Under the pieces are notes generated by a model. The model had not been told where the DNA came from and searched no databases. It saw only the letters and a list, made by a program, of their open reading frames with translations. From assembly GCF_003331055.1 (NCBI RefSeq), contig NZ_PUQD01000029.1, forward strand, positions 1-63,091: a stretch of 63,091 nucleotides of DNA. The letters run 5' to 3'. The first letter of the stretch is position 1. Every line of letters begins with the position of its first letter. The position numbers were made by a program, and so were the translations under genes. Shown here piece by piece: positions 1 to 9,462 of this stretch. This DNA is from Pseudomonas sp. AFG_SD02_1510_Pfu_092 (GTDB taxonomy: Bacteria > Pseudomonadota > Gammaproteobacteria > Pseudomonadales > Pseudomonadaceae).

Positions 1-145
<145 letters not shown>

Positions 146-1417
146 TCAGCGAACAAGCGCCCCCAGCCCATCGAGCAAGCGCTGCAACGCGCCCTGATTG
201 GCCCGCATCACCGCCCTGCCCGCCTCGCCCATGCGCTGGGCATCCTGCGGCAGCTCGACCAACCGCCGCACCGCCTCGGCCAGCCCATCGGCATCGTCCA
301 CCTGCTGCAACGCCCCCGCATCGCGCAACATCGCGCTGATTTCGAGGAAGTTGAACACGTGCGGCCCCATCAGCACCGGCAAGGCCAACGCTGCCGGCTC
401 CAGCGGATTGTGCCCACCGGTTGCCACCAGGCTGCCGCCCACGAAGGCAATGTCAGCCAGCGCGTAAAGGAACAGCAACTCGCCCATGGTGTCGCCGACC
501 AACACCTGTGTCTGCGCATCGACCGGGGCGCCGGCCGAGCGGCGCACGCTGGTGAACTGTTCGCTGCACAGCGCATGTACCGCAGCGAACCGCTCGGGGT
601 GGCGCGGCACCAGGATCAGCAGCGCATCACCATGCACCTGCAGCAACTGCCGGTGCGCCTGCAAAATCAACGCATCTTCACCCTCGTGGGTGCTGGCGGC
701 GATCCACACCGGGCGCTGTTCGGCGCCCCACTGCTGACGCAATGCCTTGGCACGCGGCAACAAGTGCTCGTCGATCTTCAGGTCGAACTTGATCGAACCG
801 GTGACCTGCACGCACTCAGGGCGCGCGCCCAGGTCACGGAAGCGCTGAGCCTCGGTTTCGGTCTGCACGGCAATCAGGTTCATCGCGGCCAGCATCGGCC
901 GGGTCAGCCGGGCAAAGCGCCCATAGCCACGGGCCGAACGCGCAGACAGGCGCGCGTTGGCCAAGGCCACCGGAATGCCGCGCCTGGCGCACTGGTGAAT
1001 GTGGTTGGGCCACAGCTCGGTTTCCATGATGATGCCCAGCTTCGGCCGTACATGGTCGAGAAAGCGCCCAGCCGCCCAGGGTAGATCGTAGGGCAGGTAG
1101 CAATGCTGCACGCGGGGTTCGTCGGCGAACATGGCGCGAATGCGCTCGGAACCGGTCGGGGTCATGCAGGTAAGGGTGATCGGCAGTTGCGGGTAGGCCT
1201 TCAGCAAGGCCCGCACCATCGGCGCCGCCGCGATGCTCTCGCCGACCGAAACCGCGTGCACCCAGATGCCGCCCTGGCGCACGGCCGGCAGCCTGAAGGC
1301 AAAGCGCTCGCCGATGCGCTGGCCATAGGCCGGCGCCTTGCGCGCGCGCAGGTACAGGCGCAGCGCAACCAGCGGCAGGCCCAGGTGAAACAGCAAGGTA
1401 TAGAGAGTTCTGTTCAT
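146..1417 (-). CDS. waaA: 3-deoxy-D-manno-octulosonic acid (Kdo) transferase
   Basis: Transfers Kdo from CMP-Kdo to the lipid A precursor at the cytoplasmic face of the inner membrane, the first step of LPS core assembly. The frame stays open upstream to 1798, but the start at 1417 gives 423 aa, the usual family length, beginning MNRTLYTLLFHLGLPL, a hydrophobic anchor. The motif HAVSVGE ends at Glu60, matching the conserved acidic residue of the GT30 N-terminal domain. The C-terminal half has a nucleotide-sugar-binding pattern (FVGGSLVATGGHNPLEPAAL). It lies 11 bp after the LysR gene on the same strand, so read-through is possible. The 3' end is the last clean sequence before the artefactual contig end. 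Confidence 0.96.
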   Translation of the reverse strand: MNRTLYTLLFHLGLPLVALRLYLRARKAPAYGQRIGERFAFRLPAVRQGGIWVHAVSVGESIAAAPMVRALLKAYPQLPITLTCMTPTGSERIRAMFADEPRVQHCYLPYDLPWAAGRFLDHVRPKLGIIMETELWPNHIHQCARRGIPVALANARLSARSARGYGRFARLTRPMLAAMNLIAVQTETEAQRFRDLGARPECVQVTGSIKFDLKIDEHLLPRAKALRQQWGAEQRPVWIAASTHEGEDALILQAHRQLLQVHGDALLILVPRHPERFAAVHALCSEQFTSVRRSAGAPVDAQTQVLVGDTMGELLFLYALADIAFVGGSLVATGGHNPLEPAALALPVLMGPHVFNFLEISAMLRDAGALQQVDDADGLAEAVRRLVELPQDAQRMGEAGRAVMRANQGALQRLLDGLGALVR

Positions 1418-1428
1418 GGCGGCGGAGT

Positions 1429-2319
1429 TTACCCGATAGCGCGCAGGTGCACCGCAAAGCGCTCGGCCAGCCATTGCGCCGCCAGCCCCAGTGGCGCGTC
1501 GCGGCGCCAGGCCAGCTCCGCCACCAAGGCCGGTGGCCGCCATTCGCTGTCCAGCTCGACCATATGCGCCTGGTAAGTCGGGTATTGCACCACATGCCGC
1601 GGTAGCCAGGCCCAGCCCAGGCCACGCATCAGCAGCTCGGCCATGGCGTAGAAGCTGTCGGCGCGCCACACCTGCGGGCTGATCGCCTCGCCGCCGGGGT
1701 AACCGCTTTGCTGCGGGGTGATCAGCAATTGCCGGTGCCGGGCCAGTTGCTGGCGGGTAACCCGGCCTTCGCCGGCAAGCGGGTGGCCGACGGCGCACAC
1801 GGTGACCATTTCCACACTGCCCAGGGCGCGCCGCTCCAGTGATGCCGGGATGCTCTCGTGATGGAAGAACAAACCCAGATCGGCGCGCCGTTCCACCAGC
1901 TTGCGCGCCACGTCGCCCTGGGCACCACTGGCCAGCTGCACTTCCAGAAACGGGTAGCGGCTGGCCAGTTCGTCAAGGCTGTCGATGACCGGCTGGTAGG
2001 GCATGGCTTCGTCCTGGGCCACCCGCAGCAGCGCCTCCTGCCCGCGCATCAGCGCCAGCGCGCGGCCATCCAGGCGCTCGCACTGGCGCAGCAGTTCACG
2101 GGCATCCTCCAGCAGGGCGCTGCCGTTCTCGGTCAGTTTCGGTTGGCGGCCACTGCTGCGCTCGAACAGGGTGACCCCGAGGTCTGTTTCCAGCATGGCG
2201 ATCGCGCTGCTGATGGCCGATTGCGCCTTGCGCTGCTCGCGGGCCACGGCCGAGAACGAGCGCAGTTCGGCGACCCGCAGGAACGTACGCAGCTGTTCAA
2301 GGTTCCACTGCTCGGCCAT
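1429..2319 (-). CDS. LysR-family transcriptional regulator
   Basis: 296 aa. The N-terminal winged helix-turn-helix is typical of LysR proteins (LEQLRTFLRVAELRSFSAVA, then QSAISSAIAMLETDLGVTLFER at about residues 8-55), followed by a periplasmic-binding-protein-like effector domain. It is divergent from the SMR efflux gene at 2405, with 85 bp between the two starts, so it probably regulates that gene and itself from the shared spacer. From memory, P. aeruginosa has the same waaA-LysR-emrE order (PA4988-PA4990). The effector is unknown. Confidence 0.9.
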   Translation of the reverse strand: MAEQWNLEQLRTFLRVAELRSFSAVAREQRKAQSAISSAIAMLETDLGVTLFERSSGRQPKLTENGSALLEDARELLRQCERLDGRALALMRGQEALLRVAQDEAMPYQPVIDSLDELASRYPFLEVQLASGAQGDVARKLVERRADLGLFFHHESIPASLERRALGSVEMVTVCAVGHPLAGEGRVTRQQLARHRQLLITPQQSGYPGGEAISPQVWRADSFYAMAELLMRGLGWAWLPRHVVQYPTYQAHMVELDSEWRPPALVAELAWRRDAPLGLAAQWLAERFAVHLRAIG

Positions 2320-2404
2320 GGCCTATCTCCGTTATCGATAGGTAATGACTTTACCCCATTCAGGCCGGCGCTAGAATCTGCAGCCAGTTACGGAGGATCC
2401 CGCC

Positions 2405-2737
2405 ATGAATGCCTACACCTATCTCGCCATCGCCATCTGCGCCGAAGTTGTCGCCACCGCCTCCATGAAAGCGGTGAAAGGCCTGAGCACGCCATTACCG
2501 CTGCTGCTGATGGTGGTCGGCTATGGCATTGCGTTCTGGATGCTGACGCTGGTCGTGCGCAGCATTCCGGTGGGGATCGCCTATGCCATCTGGTCGGGCC
2601 TGGGGATCGTGCTGATCAGTGTGGCGGCGCTGGTGATCTATGGGCAGAAGCTGGATGTGCCGGCAATGCTGGGGATGGCGATGATCGTGGGTGGGGTGGT
2701 GGTGATCCAGCTGTTCTCGAAGACGGCTGGGCATTGA
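2405..2737 (+). CDS. emrE: Small multidrug resistance (SMR) efflux protein, EmrE type
   Basis: 110 aa with four hydrophobic helices. SMR proteins work as antiparallel dimers that exchange protons for cationic drugs or quaternary ammonium compounds across the inner membrane. Glu14 sits in helix 1 (AIAICAEVVATASMKA), the essential proton/drug residue, and the helix 3 signature reads GIAYAIWSGLG. The RBS GGAGG lies 8 bases before the ATG. It is divergent from a LysR regulator. Sequence resembles P. aeruginosa EmrE more than SugE/Gdx (no GxxG-type Gdx signature), so a drug/biocide role is favoured over guanidinium export. Confidence 0.9.
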   Translation: MNAYTYLAIAICAEVVATASMKAVKGLSTPLPLLLMVVGYGIAFWMLTLVVRSIPVGIAYAIWSGLGIVLISVAALVIYGQKLDVPAMLGMAMIVGGVVVIQLFSKTAGH

Positions 2738-2750
2738 TGTTGCTTATGAG

Positions 2751-2847
2751 GGCCTCATCGCCGGCAAGCCAGCTCCCACAGGGATAGCGCTGACCCAGCG
2801 GCCTGCGCCGACCCTGTGGGAGCTGGCTTGCCGGCGATAGGGCCCTC
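2751..2847. repeat. REP pair (BIME), CTGGCTTGCCGG type
   Basis: Two inverted copies of a palindromic unit with core GGGAGCTGGCTTGCCGGCGA face each other across about 28 bp. They lie between the 3' end of emrE and the FAD oxidoreductase gene. This matches the arrangement of Pseudomonas REP elements. A role in mRNA 3'-end stability or gyrase binding is family knowledge, not shown here. Confidence 0.85.
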
Positions 2848-2898
2848 ACAGGTATACCCTGTATACTTGCCAGCTGTCCCAGTCTTCGAGGTACCGCC

Positions 2899-4074
2899 AT
2901 GCCATCTGCCATTTCCACTGACGTGCTGATCGTTGGCGCCGGGGTCGCAGGCCTCTGGCTCAATGCCCGCCTGCGCCGCCTGGGCTTTTCGACAGTGCTG
3001 GTGGAACGCGCCAGCCTTGGCGGCGAGCAGACCATCAAGTCCCAGGGCATCATCCATGGCGGTACCAAGTACGCCCTGCATGGCGCCCTCACCGGTGCCT
3101 CGGAAGCCATCGCCGATATGCCGCGCCGCTGGCGTGAAGCGCTGAGCGGCAGCGGCGAGCTGGACCTGAGTGGCACCCGCCTGCTGTCCGACGCCCATTA
3201 CCTGTGGTCGCCAGGCACCCTGGCCGGCAACCTCACCAGCTTCTTCGCCAGCAAGGCCGTGCGCGGCCGGGTCGATCAGGTGAAGGGCGAGCAACTGCCG
3301 CCCGCGCTGCAGGACCGCGCCTTCAAGGGCAAGGTCTATCGCCTGGCCGAACTGGTCGTCGATGTGCCCAGCCTGCTGGCCAACCTTGCCGAGCTGGCCG
3401 GCGACAGCCTGCTGGCCGGCGAGCGCATCCAGCCGCTGCGCGAGGGTGACGAGCTGGTAGGCCTGCGCGTGGACGAACGCGACATTCGCGCCCAGCGCAT
3501 CGTGCTCAGCGCCGGTGCCGGCACCGAAGACCTGCTGCACGCCCTGGGCCTGGAGCAACCGGCGATGCAGACCCGCCCACTGCACATGGTCATGGCCAAG
3601 GGCGCCAACCTGAAACCGCTGTACGCCCATTGCCTGGGCGGCGGGCCGAAGCCGCGGGTGACGGTGACCACCCACCCGGCCGCCGATGGCCAATGGGTCT
3701 GGTACCTGGGCGGCGACCTGGCCGAAGCCGAGGGCGTGGCCCGCGAGCCGGCAGCGCAAATCGCCGCCGCGCAGAAAGAAATCGCCAGCCTGCTGCCTTG
3801 GGTCGACCAGGGCCAGGTGCGCTGGGCCACGCTGCGGGTCAACCGTGCCGAGCCTGCGCAATCGGGCCTGGTACGCCCGGACAACGCCTTCCTCGCCGAT
3901 CAGCAGCGCCTGCTGGTGGGCTGGCCGACCAAGCTGGCCCTGGCACCGGACTTCAGCGACCGGGTCATCAGCCACCTGCAGCGCGACGGCATTCGCCCCC
4001 AGGCGCAGGCTGACCTGGCCGGCCTGCCGCGCCCACCGTTGGCTGTAGCAGCCTGGGAGCGGCTGCTGCCATGA
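2899..4074 (+). CDS. FAD-dependent oxidoreductase (DAO family)
   Basis: 391 aa. An N-terminal Rossmann FAD-binding motif (DVLIVGAGVAGLWLNARL, residues about 9-26) is followed by a run of alternating substrate domain typical of glycine oxidase/D-amino-acid-oxidase-like flavoproteins. The substrate is not identifiable. The ATG of the next gene overlaps its stop (ATGA at 4071), so the two are translationally coupled and likely work together. From memory the pair is conserved in P. aeruginosa (PA4991-PA4992) next to emrE. It is not a membrane protein and no signal peptide is seen. Confidence 0.85.
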   Translation: MPSAISTDVLIVGAGVAGLWLNARLRRLGFSTVLVERASLGGEQTIKSQGIIHGGTKYALHGALTGASEAIADMPRRWREALSGSGELDLSGTRLLSDAHYLWSPGTLAGNLTSFFASKAVRGRVDQVKGEQLPPALQDRAFKGKVYRLAELVVDVPSLLANLAELAGDSLLAGERIQPLREGDELVGLRVDERDIRAQRIVLSAGAGTEDLLHALGLEQPAMQTRPLHMVMAKGANLKPLYAHCLGGGPKPRVTVTTHPAADGQWVWYLGGDLAEAEGVAREPAAQIAAAQKEIASLLPWVDQGQVRWATLRVNRAEPAQSGLVRPDNAFLADQQRLLVGWPTKLALAPDFSDRVISHLQRDGIRPQAQADLAGLPRPPLAVAAWERLLP

Positions 4075-4883
4075 GCCTGCCCACCCTGCACGACTTCCAC
4101 CGCCCGCTGGGTAGCACCGGGCTCAAGGTTTCTCCGCTGGGCCTGGGCACGGTCAAGCTGGGCCGCGACCAGGGCGTCAAGTACCCCACGGGCTTCACCA
4201 TCCCCGGCGATGACGAAGCCCGCCTGCTGCTGGCCCAGGCCCGCGAGCTGGGCATCAACCTGATCGACACCGCCCCGGCCTACGGCCGCAGCGAAGAGCG
4301 CCTGGGCCCGCTGCTGCGCGGCCAGCGCGATGAATGGGTGATCGTCAGCAAGGTTGGCGAAGAATTCGACAACGGCCAATCGCACTTCGACTTCAGCGCC
4401 GCCCACACCCGCCGCTCGGTGGAACGCAGCCTGCAGCGCCTGGAAACCGATCGCATCGAACTGGTGCTGGTGCATTCCGACGGCAACGACCTGGCGATTC
4501 TCGAACAGCAGGGGGTCTACCAGACCCTTGCCGAGCTCAAGCAGGAGGGCAAGATCCTTGGCTTCGGCCTGTCCGGCAAGACCGTCGCCGGCGGCCTGAA
4601 GGCGCTGGAGCAAGGCGATTGCGCGATGGTCACCTACAACCTCAACGAGCAGGCAGAACGCCCGGTGCTGGACTACGCTGCCGAACACGGCAAGGCCATC
4701 CTGGTGAAAAAGGCCCTGGCCAGCGGGCACATCTGCCTGGCCCCGGGCGTCGACCCGGTGCACGCCAGCTTCGAGCTGCTGTTTGCCCACCCGGGCGTCA
4801 GCAGTGCTATCGTCGGCACCATCAATCCGCTTCACCTGGCCCACAACGTGGCCACCGTCGCCCGCATTCTGGGCCGGCATTGA
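4071..4883 (+). CDS. Aldo/keto reductase
   Basis: 270 aa, single TIM-barrel AKR. The catalytic tetrad is visible: Asp and Tyr in LIDTAPAYGRSEERLG, Lys in WVIVSKVGE and His in LVLVHSDGND. It is expected to reduce a carbonyl using NAD(P)H in the cytoplasm. It is shorter than most 310-330 aa AKRs but complete at both ends. It overlaps the preceding flavoprotein gene by 4 bases (ATGA), suggesting a two-enzyme step on a shared, unknown substrate. Confidence 0.9.
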   Translation: MSLPTLHDFHRPLGSTGLKVSPLGLGTVKLGRDQGVKYPTGFTIPGDDEARLLLAQARELGINLIDTAPAYGRSEERLGPLLRGQRDEWVIVSKVGEEFDNGQSHFDFSAAHTRRSVERSLQRLETDRIELVLVHSDGNDLAILEQQGVYQTLAELKQEGKILGFGLSGKTVAGGLKALEQGDCAMVTYNLNEQAERPVLDYAAEHGKAILVKKALASGHICLAPGVDPVHASFELLFAHPGVSSAIVGTINPLHLAHNVATVARILGRH

Positions 4884-4889
4884 GTTGCC

Positions 4890-4909
4890 CCCAGGCCCAA
4901 GGGCCTGGG
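4890..4909. other. Perfect 9-bp inverted repeat between genes
   Basis: CCCAGGCCC and its reverse complement are separated by two bases, in the 52-bp gap between the aldo/keto reductase and the next gene. There is no T-tract, so it is unlikely to be a classical terminator. It may be an RNA processing or stability hairpin that uncouples the downstream gene. This is sequence observation only. Confidence 0.4.
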
Positions 4910-4935
4910 CAAGACCCGACGCAAGGAGGACCCTC

Positions 4936-5904
4936 GTGGCGCGAACGCTGATCCGCAAGAACCCGAGCAACTTCAAGACACTGCCGCTGCATGTCGAGGC
5001 CACTGCCGAAGGGCTGATCTACCAGAGCATCGGCATGCCGCTGAACTTTGCCCAAACCCAGCAGCGCCGCAAGGCCATTCAGTTGCCCGACGCGCAGCGT
5101 TTCGTGATCGAACTGGCCAACCTGGGCGTGTCGGTACGCCTGACCCTGCATTGGCAGAACCGCGACTACTGGGTGCTGGTACGCCAGCGTCGGCAAGACC
5201 GTGGCGATGTGGTGCTGAAACTGATTTCCGGATATGTGCCGGCGCAGGAGCTGAACCTGCCGCTGCACACGGCCGTGCAGGAAGTGGCCGAGGAATGCCT
5301 GCTGGAAACCCCGGAAGGTTGGCTTGGCGGGCGCTTCAACGACACCTGGCTGCCGGTGCCCTACGCTGCCGCGTTGCATTACCGGGAAACGCCGCACTTC
5401 GTACTGACCCCCGAATCCGGGGCGGCCCGCCCGGTGCACTGCGGCAAGCTGATGCTGCTGGAACGGCCACGCGCCTATGTGCACCTGCCTACCGCTTCGC
5501 TGCAGCTGATCTATGACATGCGTCTGCAGGTACCACGGGATGCCAAGAAGCTCAGCCTGTTTCACGTCGATGAGCGGCTGGAGGGCGACCAGCTGGTGGC
5601 GCGGCTCAACCGCAAGCGGCCGGACCTGTACCTGATGCCGTTGAAAGACGGCCAGCCGCTGGCCGAGTTATATACCTTGAAACAGGATGAACTGGTGCCG
5701 GCGAGTACCCGCGGGCTGTACCTGGCCGAGAGCTTTGCCCGGCAGGAAGGCTGGGTGGTGAAGGACGAGCGGGTGCGCTGGAAGGATTGGCTGAGGCAGC
5801 AGGGGTTGGTGGAGAACAAGCCGGTGCGAGGCTCGCACCTGCAGCGCTTTGGCGACAAGGCGCGAGCGCTGCTGGAGCGGGCGCGGACTTCACTGCACAA
5901 GTAA
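4936..5904 (+). CDS. Conserved Pseudomonas protein of unknown function, often mislabelled metal ABC transporter ATPase
   Basis: 322 aa from a GTG start at 4936, chosen because AAGGAGGA lies 6 bases upstream; an ATG further upstream would run into the aldo/keto reductase gene. I see no Walker A (GxxxxGKS/T), no LSGGQ signature and no membrane segments, so the ABC-ATPase label I remember for orthologues is not supported. The middle part (AVQEVAEECLLETPEGWLGG, residues about 110-130) is vaguely reminiscent of a Nudix box (GxxxxxExxxxxxEE) but does not fit it. Lysine- and arginine-rich at both ends. Function unknown. Confidence 0.8.
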   Translation: MARTLIRKNPSNFKTLPLHVEATAEGLIYQSIGMPLNFAQTQQRRKAIQLPDAQRFVIELANLGVSVRLTLHWQNRDYWVLVRQRRQDRGDVVLKLISGYVPAQELNLPLHTAVQEVAEECLLETPEGWLGGRFNDTWLPVPYAAALHYRETPHFVLTPESGAARPVHCGKLMLLERPRAYVHLPTASLQLIYDMRLQVPRDAKKLSLFHVDERLEGDQLVARLNRKRPDLYLMPLKDGQPLAELYTLKQDELVPASTRGLYLAESFARQEGWVVKDERVRWKDWLRQQGLVENKPVRGSHLQRFGDKARALLERARTSLHK

Positions 5905-5925
5905 GACGCTGAAGCTTGCGCCGAA

Positions 5926-6016
5926 CCTGTGGGAGCGGGTTCACCCGCGAAGCAGGCGACGCGGTGGATGGCACCGGCGTTGCCGGTGTTCGCGGCTAAA
6001 GCCGCTCCCACAAAGG
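5926..6016. repeat. REP pair with an imperfect second unit
   Basis: The first unit reads GGGAGCGGGTTCACCCGCGA; the second, inverted unit is divergent (TTCGCGGCTAAAGCCGCTCC). It lies between the convergent 3' ends of the unassigned gene at 4936 and hldE. The two halves belong to different sequence subtypes, so the hairpin between them would be partial. Confidence 0.75.
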
Positions 6017-6059
6017 ATTGCACCCGCTTTCAAATCTTGAGCAAGACAGCTACCTACAA

Positions 6060-6077
6060 GGGCCGCAAAGCGGCCCC
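6060..6077 (-). terminator. Possible hldE terminator hairpin
   Basis: GGGCCGC and GCGGCCC form a stem around three bases, just downstream of the hldE stop codon. Only a short, interrupted T stretch follows on the minus strand, so it is a weak candidate for intrinsic termination. Confidence 0.35.
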
Positions 6078-6087
6078 AGAGGGTCGA

Positions 6088-7509
6088 TCAGTTCTTGCGG
6101 ATTTTCTCGACAATCGCCGTGGTCGAGCTGTTCTCGACCAGCCCCAGCACCTTCACGGCACCGCCATAGGCCTTGACGATATCGGCGCCCACCACCTGGT
6201 CGATGCCGTAGTCGCCGCCCTTGACCAGCACATCCGGCCTGACCTGGCTCAGCAGGTTTTCCGGCGTGCCTTCGGGGAAGCTGATCACCCAGTCCACCGC
6301 GCCCAGCCCGGCCAGTACGGCCATGCGCCGGTCAACGCTGTTGATCGGCCGGCCCGGCCCCTTCAGGCGGCTGACCGAGGCGTCGTCGTTGACCGCGACG
6401 ATCAGGCGATCGCCCTGCGCCCGCGCCTGCTCCAGGTAGGTGACATGCCCGGCATGCAGGATGTCGAAGCAGCCGTTGGTGAAGACGATCTTCTCTTTGT
6501 GCGCCCGCGCGTCATCGATGGCCAGCAACAGCTGCTCCAGGCCCAGCACACCGCGCTCGGAGCCTTCTTCACGCTGGATCGCCCGGCGCAGCTCGGGGGC
6601 GCTGATCGCCGCCGTACCCAGCTTGCCGACCACGATGCCCGCCGCCAGGTTGGCCAGGGCCACCGCGTGGGGCAGGTCCTCGCCGGCAGCAATGGCCGCC
6701 GCGAGGGTGGAGATGACGGTATCACCGGCACCGGTCACATCGAACACCTCACGCGCCCGCGCCGGCAGGTGCAGCGCCGGCTGGCCGATACGCAACAGGG
6801 TCATGCCGTGCTCGCCACGGGTCACCAGCAAGGCGCCCAGGTCCAGGTCCTGCAGCAGTTGCAGGCCCTTGGCGACCAGCTCGGCCTCATCGGCGCAACG
6901 GCCGACGATGGTTTCGAACTCGCTGAGGTTCGGGGTGATCAGGCTGGCGCCGCGGTAAATGGAAAAATCCTTGCCCTTGGGGTCGGCCAGCACCGGAATA
7001 CCCCTGGCCCGCGCCGCCTGGATCAGGCTCTGGTGATTCTTCAGTGCGCCCTTGCCGTAGTCGGACAGGACCAGCACCTTGACGCCCTCGAGCAGGCTGT
7101 CGACCTCGGCACCCAGCGACAGCGGGTCGGTGGCGAACGGTTCTTCGAAATCGATGCGCAACAGCTGCTGGTGACGGCTCATGACCCGCAGCTTGACGAT
7201 GGTCGGCTGGTGCGCGATGCGCTGGAACACCGAACGCACGCCGGCCGCCTGCAGGCTGTTGGCCAGGCTGTCGGCAGCCTCGTCCTGACCGGTGACGCCA
7301 ATCAGCGCAGCCGGTGCGCCGAGGGCGGCGATGTTCAAGGCAACGTTGGCCGCGCCGCCGGGGCGATCCTCGATCTGATCGACCTTGACCACTGGCACTG
7401 GCGCTTCAGGCGAGATACGCGAAGTACCGCCATGCCAGTAGCGGTCGAGCATGACATCGCCGACCACCAATACCGGGGCTTGATCGAAACGCGGCATGGA
7501 CAACTTCAT
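6088..7509 (-). CDS. hldE: Bifunctional heptose 7-phosphate kinase / heptose 1-phosphate adenylyltransferase
   Basis: 473 aa from the ATG at 7509, the family length; an upstream ATG at 7554 would add an unlikely leader. The N-terminal ribokinase-like domain (about 1-318) has the PfkB patterns [11 protein letters not shown] and [15 protein letters not shown]. The C-terminal nucleotidyltransferase domain (about 340-473) has [20 protein letters not shown], which includes the HxGH motif. It makes ADP-heptose precursor for the LPS inner core in the cytoplasm. It follows msbA on the same strand, consistent with a core-LPS gene group. Confidence 0.97.
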   Translation of the reverse strand: MKLSMPRFDQAPVLVVGDVMLDRYWHGGTSRISPEAPVPVVKVDQIEDRPGGAANVALNIAALGAPAALIGVTGQDEAADSLANSLQAAGVRSVFQRIAHQPTIVKLRVMSRHQQLLRIDFEEPFATDPLSLGAEVDSLLEGVKVLVLSDYGKGALKNHQSLIQAARARGIPVLADPKGKDFSIYRGASLITPNLSEFETIVGRCADEAELVAKGLQLLQDLDLGALLVTRGEHGMTLLRIGQPALHLPARAREVFDVTGAGDTVISTLAAAIAAGEDLPHAVALANLAAGIVVGKLGTAAISAPELRRAIQREEGSERGVLGLEQLLLAIDDARAHKEKIVFTNGCFDILHAGHVTYLEQARAQGDRLIVAVNDDASVSRLKGPGRPINSVDRRMAVLAGLGAVDWVISFPEGTPENLLSQVRPDVLVKGGDYGIDQVVGADIVKAYGGAVKVLGLVENSSTTAIVEKIRKN

Positions 7510-7606
7510 GGGCAACCCATATGGAAATAATGAACAGGGGCAGGATATTAGCACAGGGTAGACGACGGCTTTACGGCCAGATCAGCCCAGGAATAATCCG
7601 GTGACA

Positions 7607-7629
7607 ATCGGGGCCGTGATGGCCCCGAT
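7607..7629 (-). terminator. Strong hairpin after msbA
   Basis: A 9-bp perfect stem (ATCGGGGCC / GGCCCCGAT) with a 5-base loop starts 9 bases after the msbA stop codon. No proper U-tract follows on the minus strand, so it may be a leaky terminator or an mRNA-stabilising hairpin between msbA and hldE. Confidence 0.45.
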
Positions 7630-7638
7630 CAACGTGGG

Positions 7639-9447
7639 TCAGGTGATATCGGCCTTGGCCGGTTCATCCAGGCCCATGGCATGCAGGCGGGCATAATGGC
7701 CATTAGCCGCAAGCAGCTCGACATGGGTGCCGCGCTCGACCAGGCGACCCTGGTCCATGACCAGAATCTGGTCGGCCTTCTCGATGGTCGACAGGCGGTG
7801 GGCGATCACCAGCGTGGTACGGCCTTGCATCACATGGTCCAGGGCTGCCTGGATATGCCGTTCGGACTCGGTATCCAGCGCCGAGGTGGCCTCGTCGAGG
7901 ATCAGCAGCGGTGCGTTCTTCAGCAATGCCCGGGCGATGGCCAGGCGCTGGCGCTGGCCGCCGGAGAGCAGCACGCCGTTTTCACCCACTTCGGTATCGA
8001 AGCCTTTCGGCAGCCGATCGACGAACTCCTTGGCGTAGGCATCGGCCGCAGCGGCTTCGATGTCGGCGCGCGGGGCGCCGGCCAGGTCACCATAGGCGAT
8101 GTTGTTGGCCACGGTGTCGTTGAACAGGGTGACGTGCTGGGTCACCTGGGAAACGTGGCGACGCAGGTTGCGCAGGCGGTAGTTCTCGATGTCCACGCCG
8201 TCGAGCAGAATCTGCCCCTGGTCGTGGTGATAGAAGCGCGGGATCAGCGCCGCCAGGGTCGATTTGCCACTGCCGGAACGGCCGACCAGGGCAATCATCT
8301 GCCCCGGCTCGGCGACGAAGCTGATGTCGCTCAGCACTTCACGATCGGTGCCCGGGTAGGTGAAGCTCAGGTTGCGCACTTCCAGGCGCCCTTCCACCCG
8401 CTCCTTCTCGACGGTGCCGGTGTCCACTTCAGGCGCTTCGTCCAGCTGCTCGAAGATACTCTCGGCACCGGCCAGGCCTTTCTGGATGGTTGAGCTGACT
8501 TCCGAAAGCTGACGAATCGGCTTGGGCAACAGGCCGGCGGCGGTGATATAGGCCACCAGGTCACCGGCGGTAGACTCACCGCGCAGGAACAGCACCAGGA
8601 ACATCAGCGCGGCCATGGCGGTGTAGATCACCAGCTGCAGCATCGGCGTGTACAGCGAGCCGGTCTTGGTCATCTGCAGCTGCTTGTCGGTGTTGCTCTG
8701 GCTGGCCTTGCCGAAACGCTGCTGCTCGTAGCCCTCGCCGCCGAAGCTGCGCACCACGCGGTAACCCTGGATGGTTTCCGAGGCGACATGGGTGACATCG
8801 CCCATGGCCACCTGGATCTTCTTGCTCTGCTTGCGGAATTTCTTGCTGGCGACGCTGACCATCACCGCGATCACCGGCATGATGGCGACCATCACCAGGG
8901 TCAGGTGCCAGTTCATCCACAGCAGGTAGCCAAACAGGAACACCACGGTCAGGCCTTCGCGGATCACCACCTTGATCGCATCGGTGGCGGCACCGGTGAC
9001 CATGGTCACGTTGAAGGTGATGCGCGAAATCAGGTGCCCGGAGTTGTGGTTGTCGAAGTAGCGGTTGGGCAGTACCAGCAGCTTGTTGAACAACTCCACC
9101 CGCAGGTCATGCACCAGGCACAGGGAAACCTTGGCCAGGAAGTAGTTGCCGAGGAACGAGCCCAGCCCCTGCCACGCGGCGATCAGAATGATCAGCAGCG
9201 GCACCGCCTGCAGCAGCTGCAGGTCGCGCAGGTAGGGCACGTTGGGGAACAACACCGCTTCGGGGTTGCTCAGCCCATCGACGAAATACTTGAGAATCCC
9301 GGCCAGCATTGGCTGGGTCGAGGCAAAGATCACGAAACCGATGATGCTCAGCAGGAAAATGCCGACATAGGGTTTCACATAGCTCAGCAGCCGGAAGTAG
9401 ATCTTCAGGCTGGAGGTGTGCTCCGCCGGACGCGGTGTTTCGGCCAT
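7639..9447 (-). CDS. msbA: Lipid A export ABC transporter, ATP-binding/permease protein
   Basis: 602 aa half-transporter with an N-terminal six-helix exporter domain (about 1-330) and a C-terminal ATPase. Walker A is GRSGSGKST, the signature is LSGGQRQR and Walker B is LLILDEATSALD, with the H-loop in VIAHRLSTIE. It flips core-lipid A across the inner membrane for later O-antigen ligation and LPS transport. It lies between waaL-type and hldE genes, a standard Pseudomonas order. No frameshift or missing motif was seen. Confidence 0.96.
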   Translation of the reverse strand: MAETPRPAEHTSSLKIYFRLLSYVKPYVGIFLLSIIGFVIFASTQPMLAGILKYFVDGLSNPEAVLFPNVPYLRDLQLLQAVPLLIILIAAWQGLGSFLGNYFLAKVSLCLVHDLRVELFNKLLVLPNRYFDNHNSGHLISRITFNVTMVTGAATDAIKVVIREGLTVVFLFGYLLWMNWHLTLVMVAIMPVIAVMVSVASKKFRKQSKKIQVAMGDVTHVASETIQGYRVVRSFGGEGYEQQRFGKASQSNTDKQLQMTKTGSLYTPMLQLVIYTAMAALMFLVLFLRGESTAGDLVAYITAAGLLPKPIRQLSEVSSTIQKGLAGAESIFEQLDEAPEVDTGTVEKERVEGRLEVRNLSFTYPGTDREVLSDISFVAEPGQMIALVGRSGSGKSTLAALIPRFYHHDQGQILLDGVDIENYRLRNLRRHVSQVTQHVTLFNDTVANNIAYGDLAGAPRADIEAAAADAYAKEFVDRLPKGFDTEVGENGVLLSGGQRQRLAIARALLKNAPLLILDEATSALDTESERHIQAALDHVMQGRTTLVIAHRLSTIEKADQILVMDQGRLVERGTHVELLAANGHYARLHAMGLDEPAKADIT

Positions 9448-9462
9448 TATCGAGCTCGCTGT

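Noticed and set aside
1418..1798. N-terminal extension of waaA to 550 aa
   Set aside because: The added residues overlap the LysR gene out of frame and are not protein-like; the shorter start gives the family length and a hydrophobic anchor.
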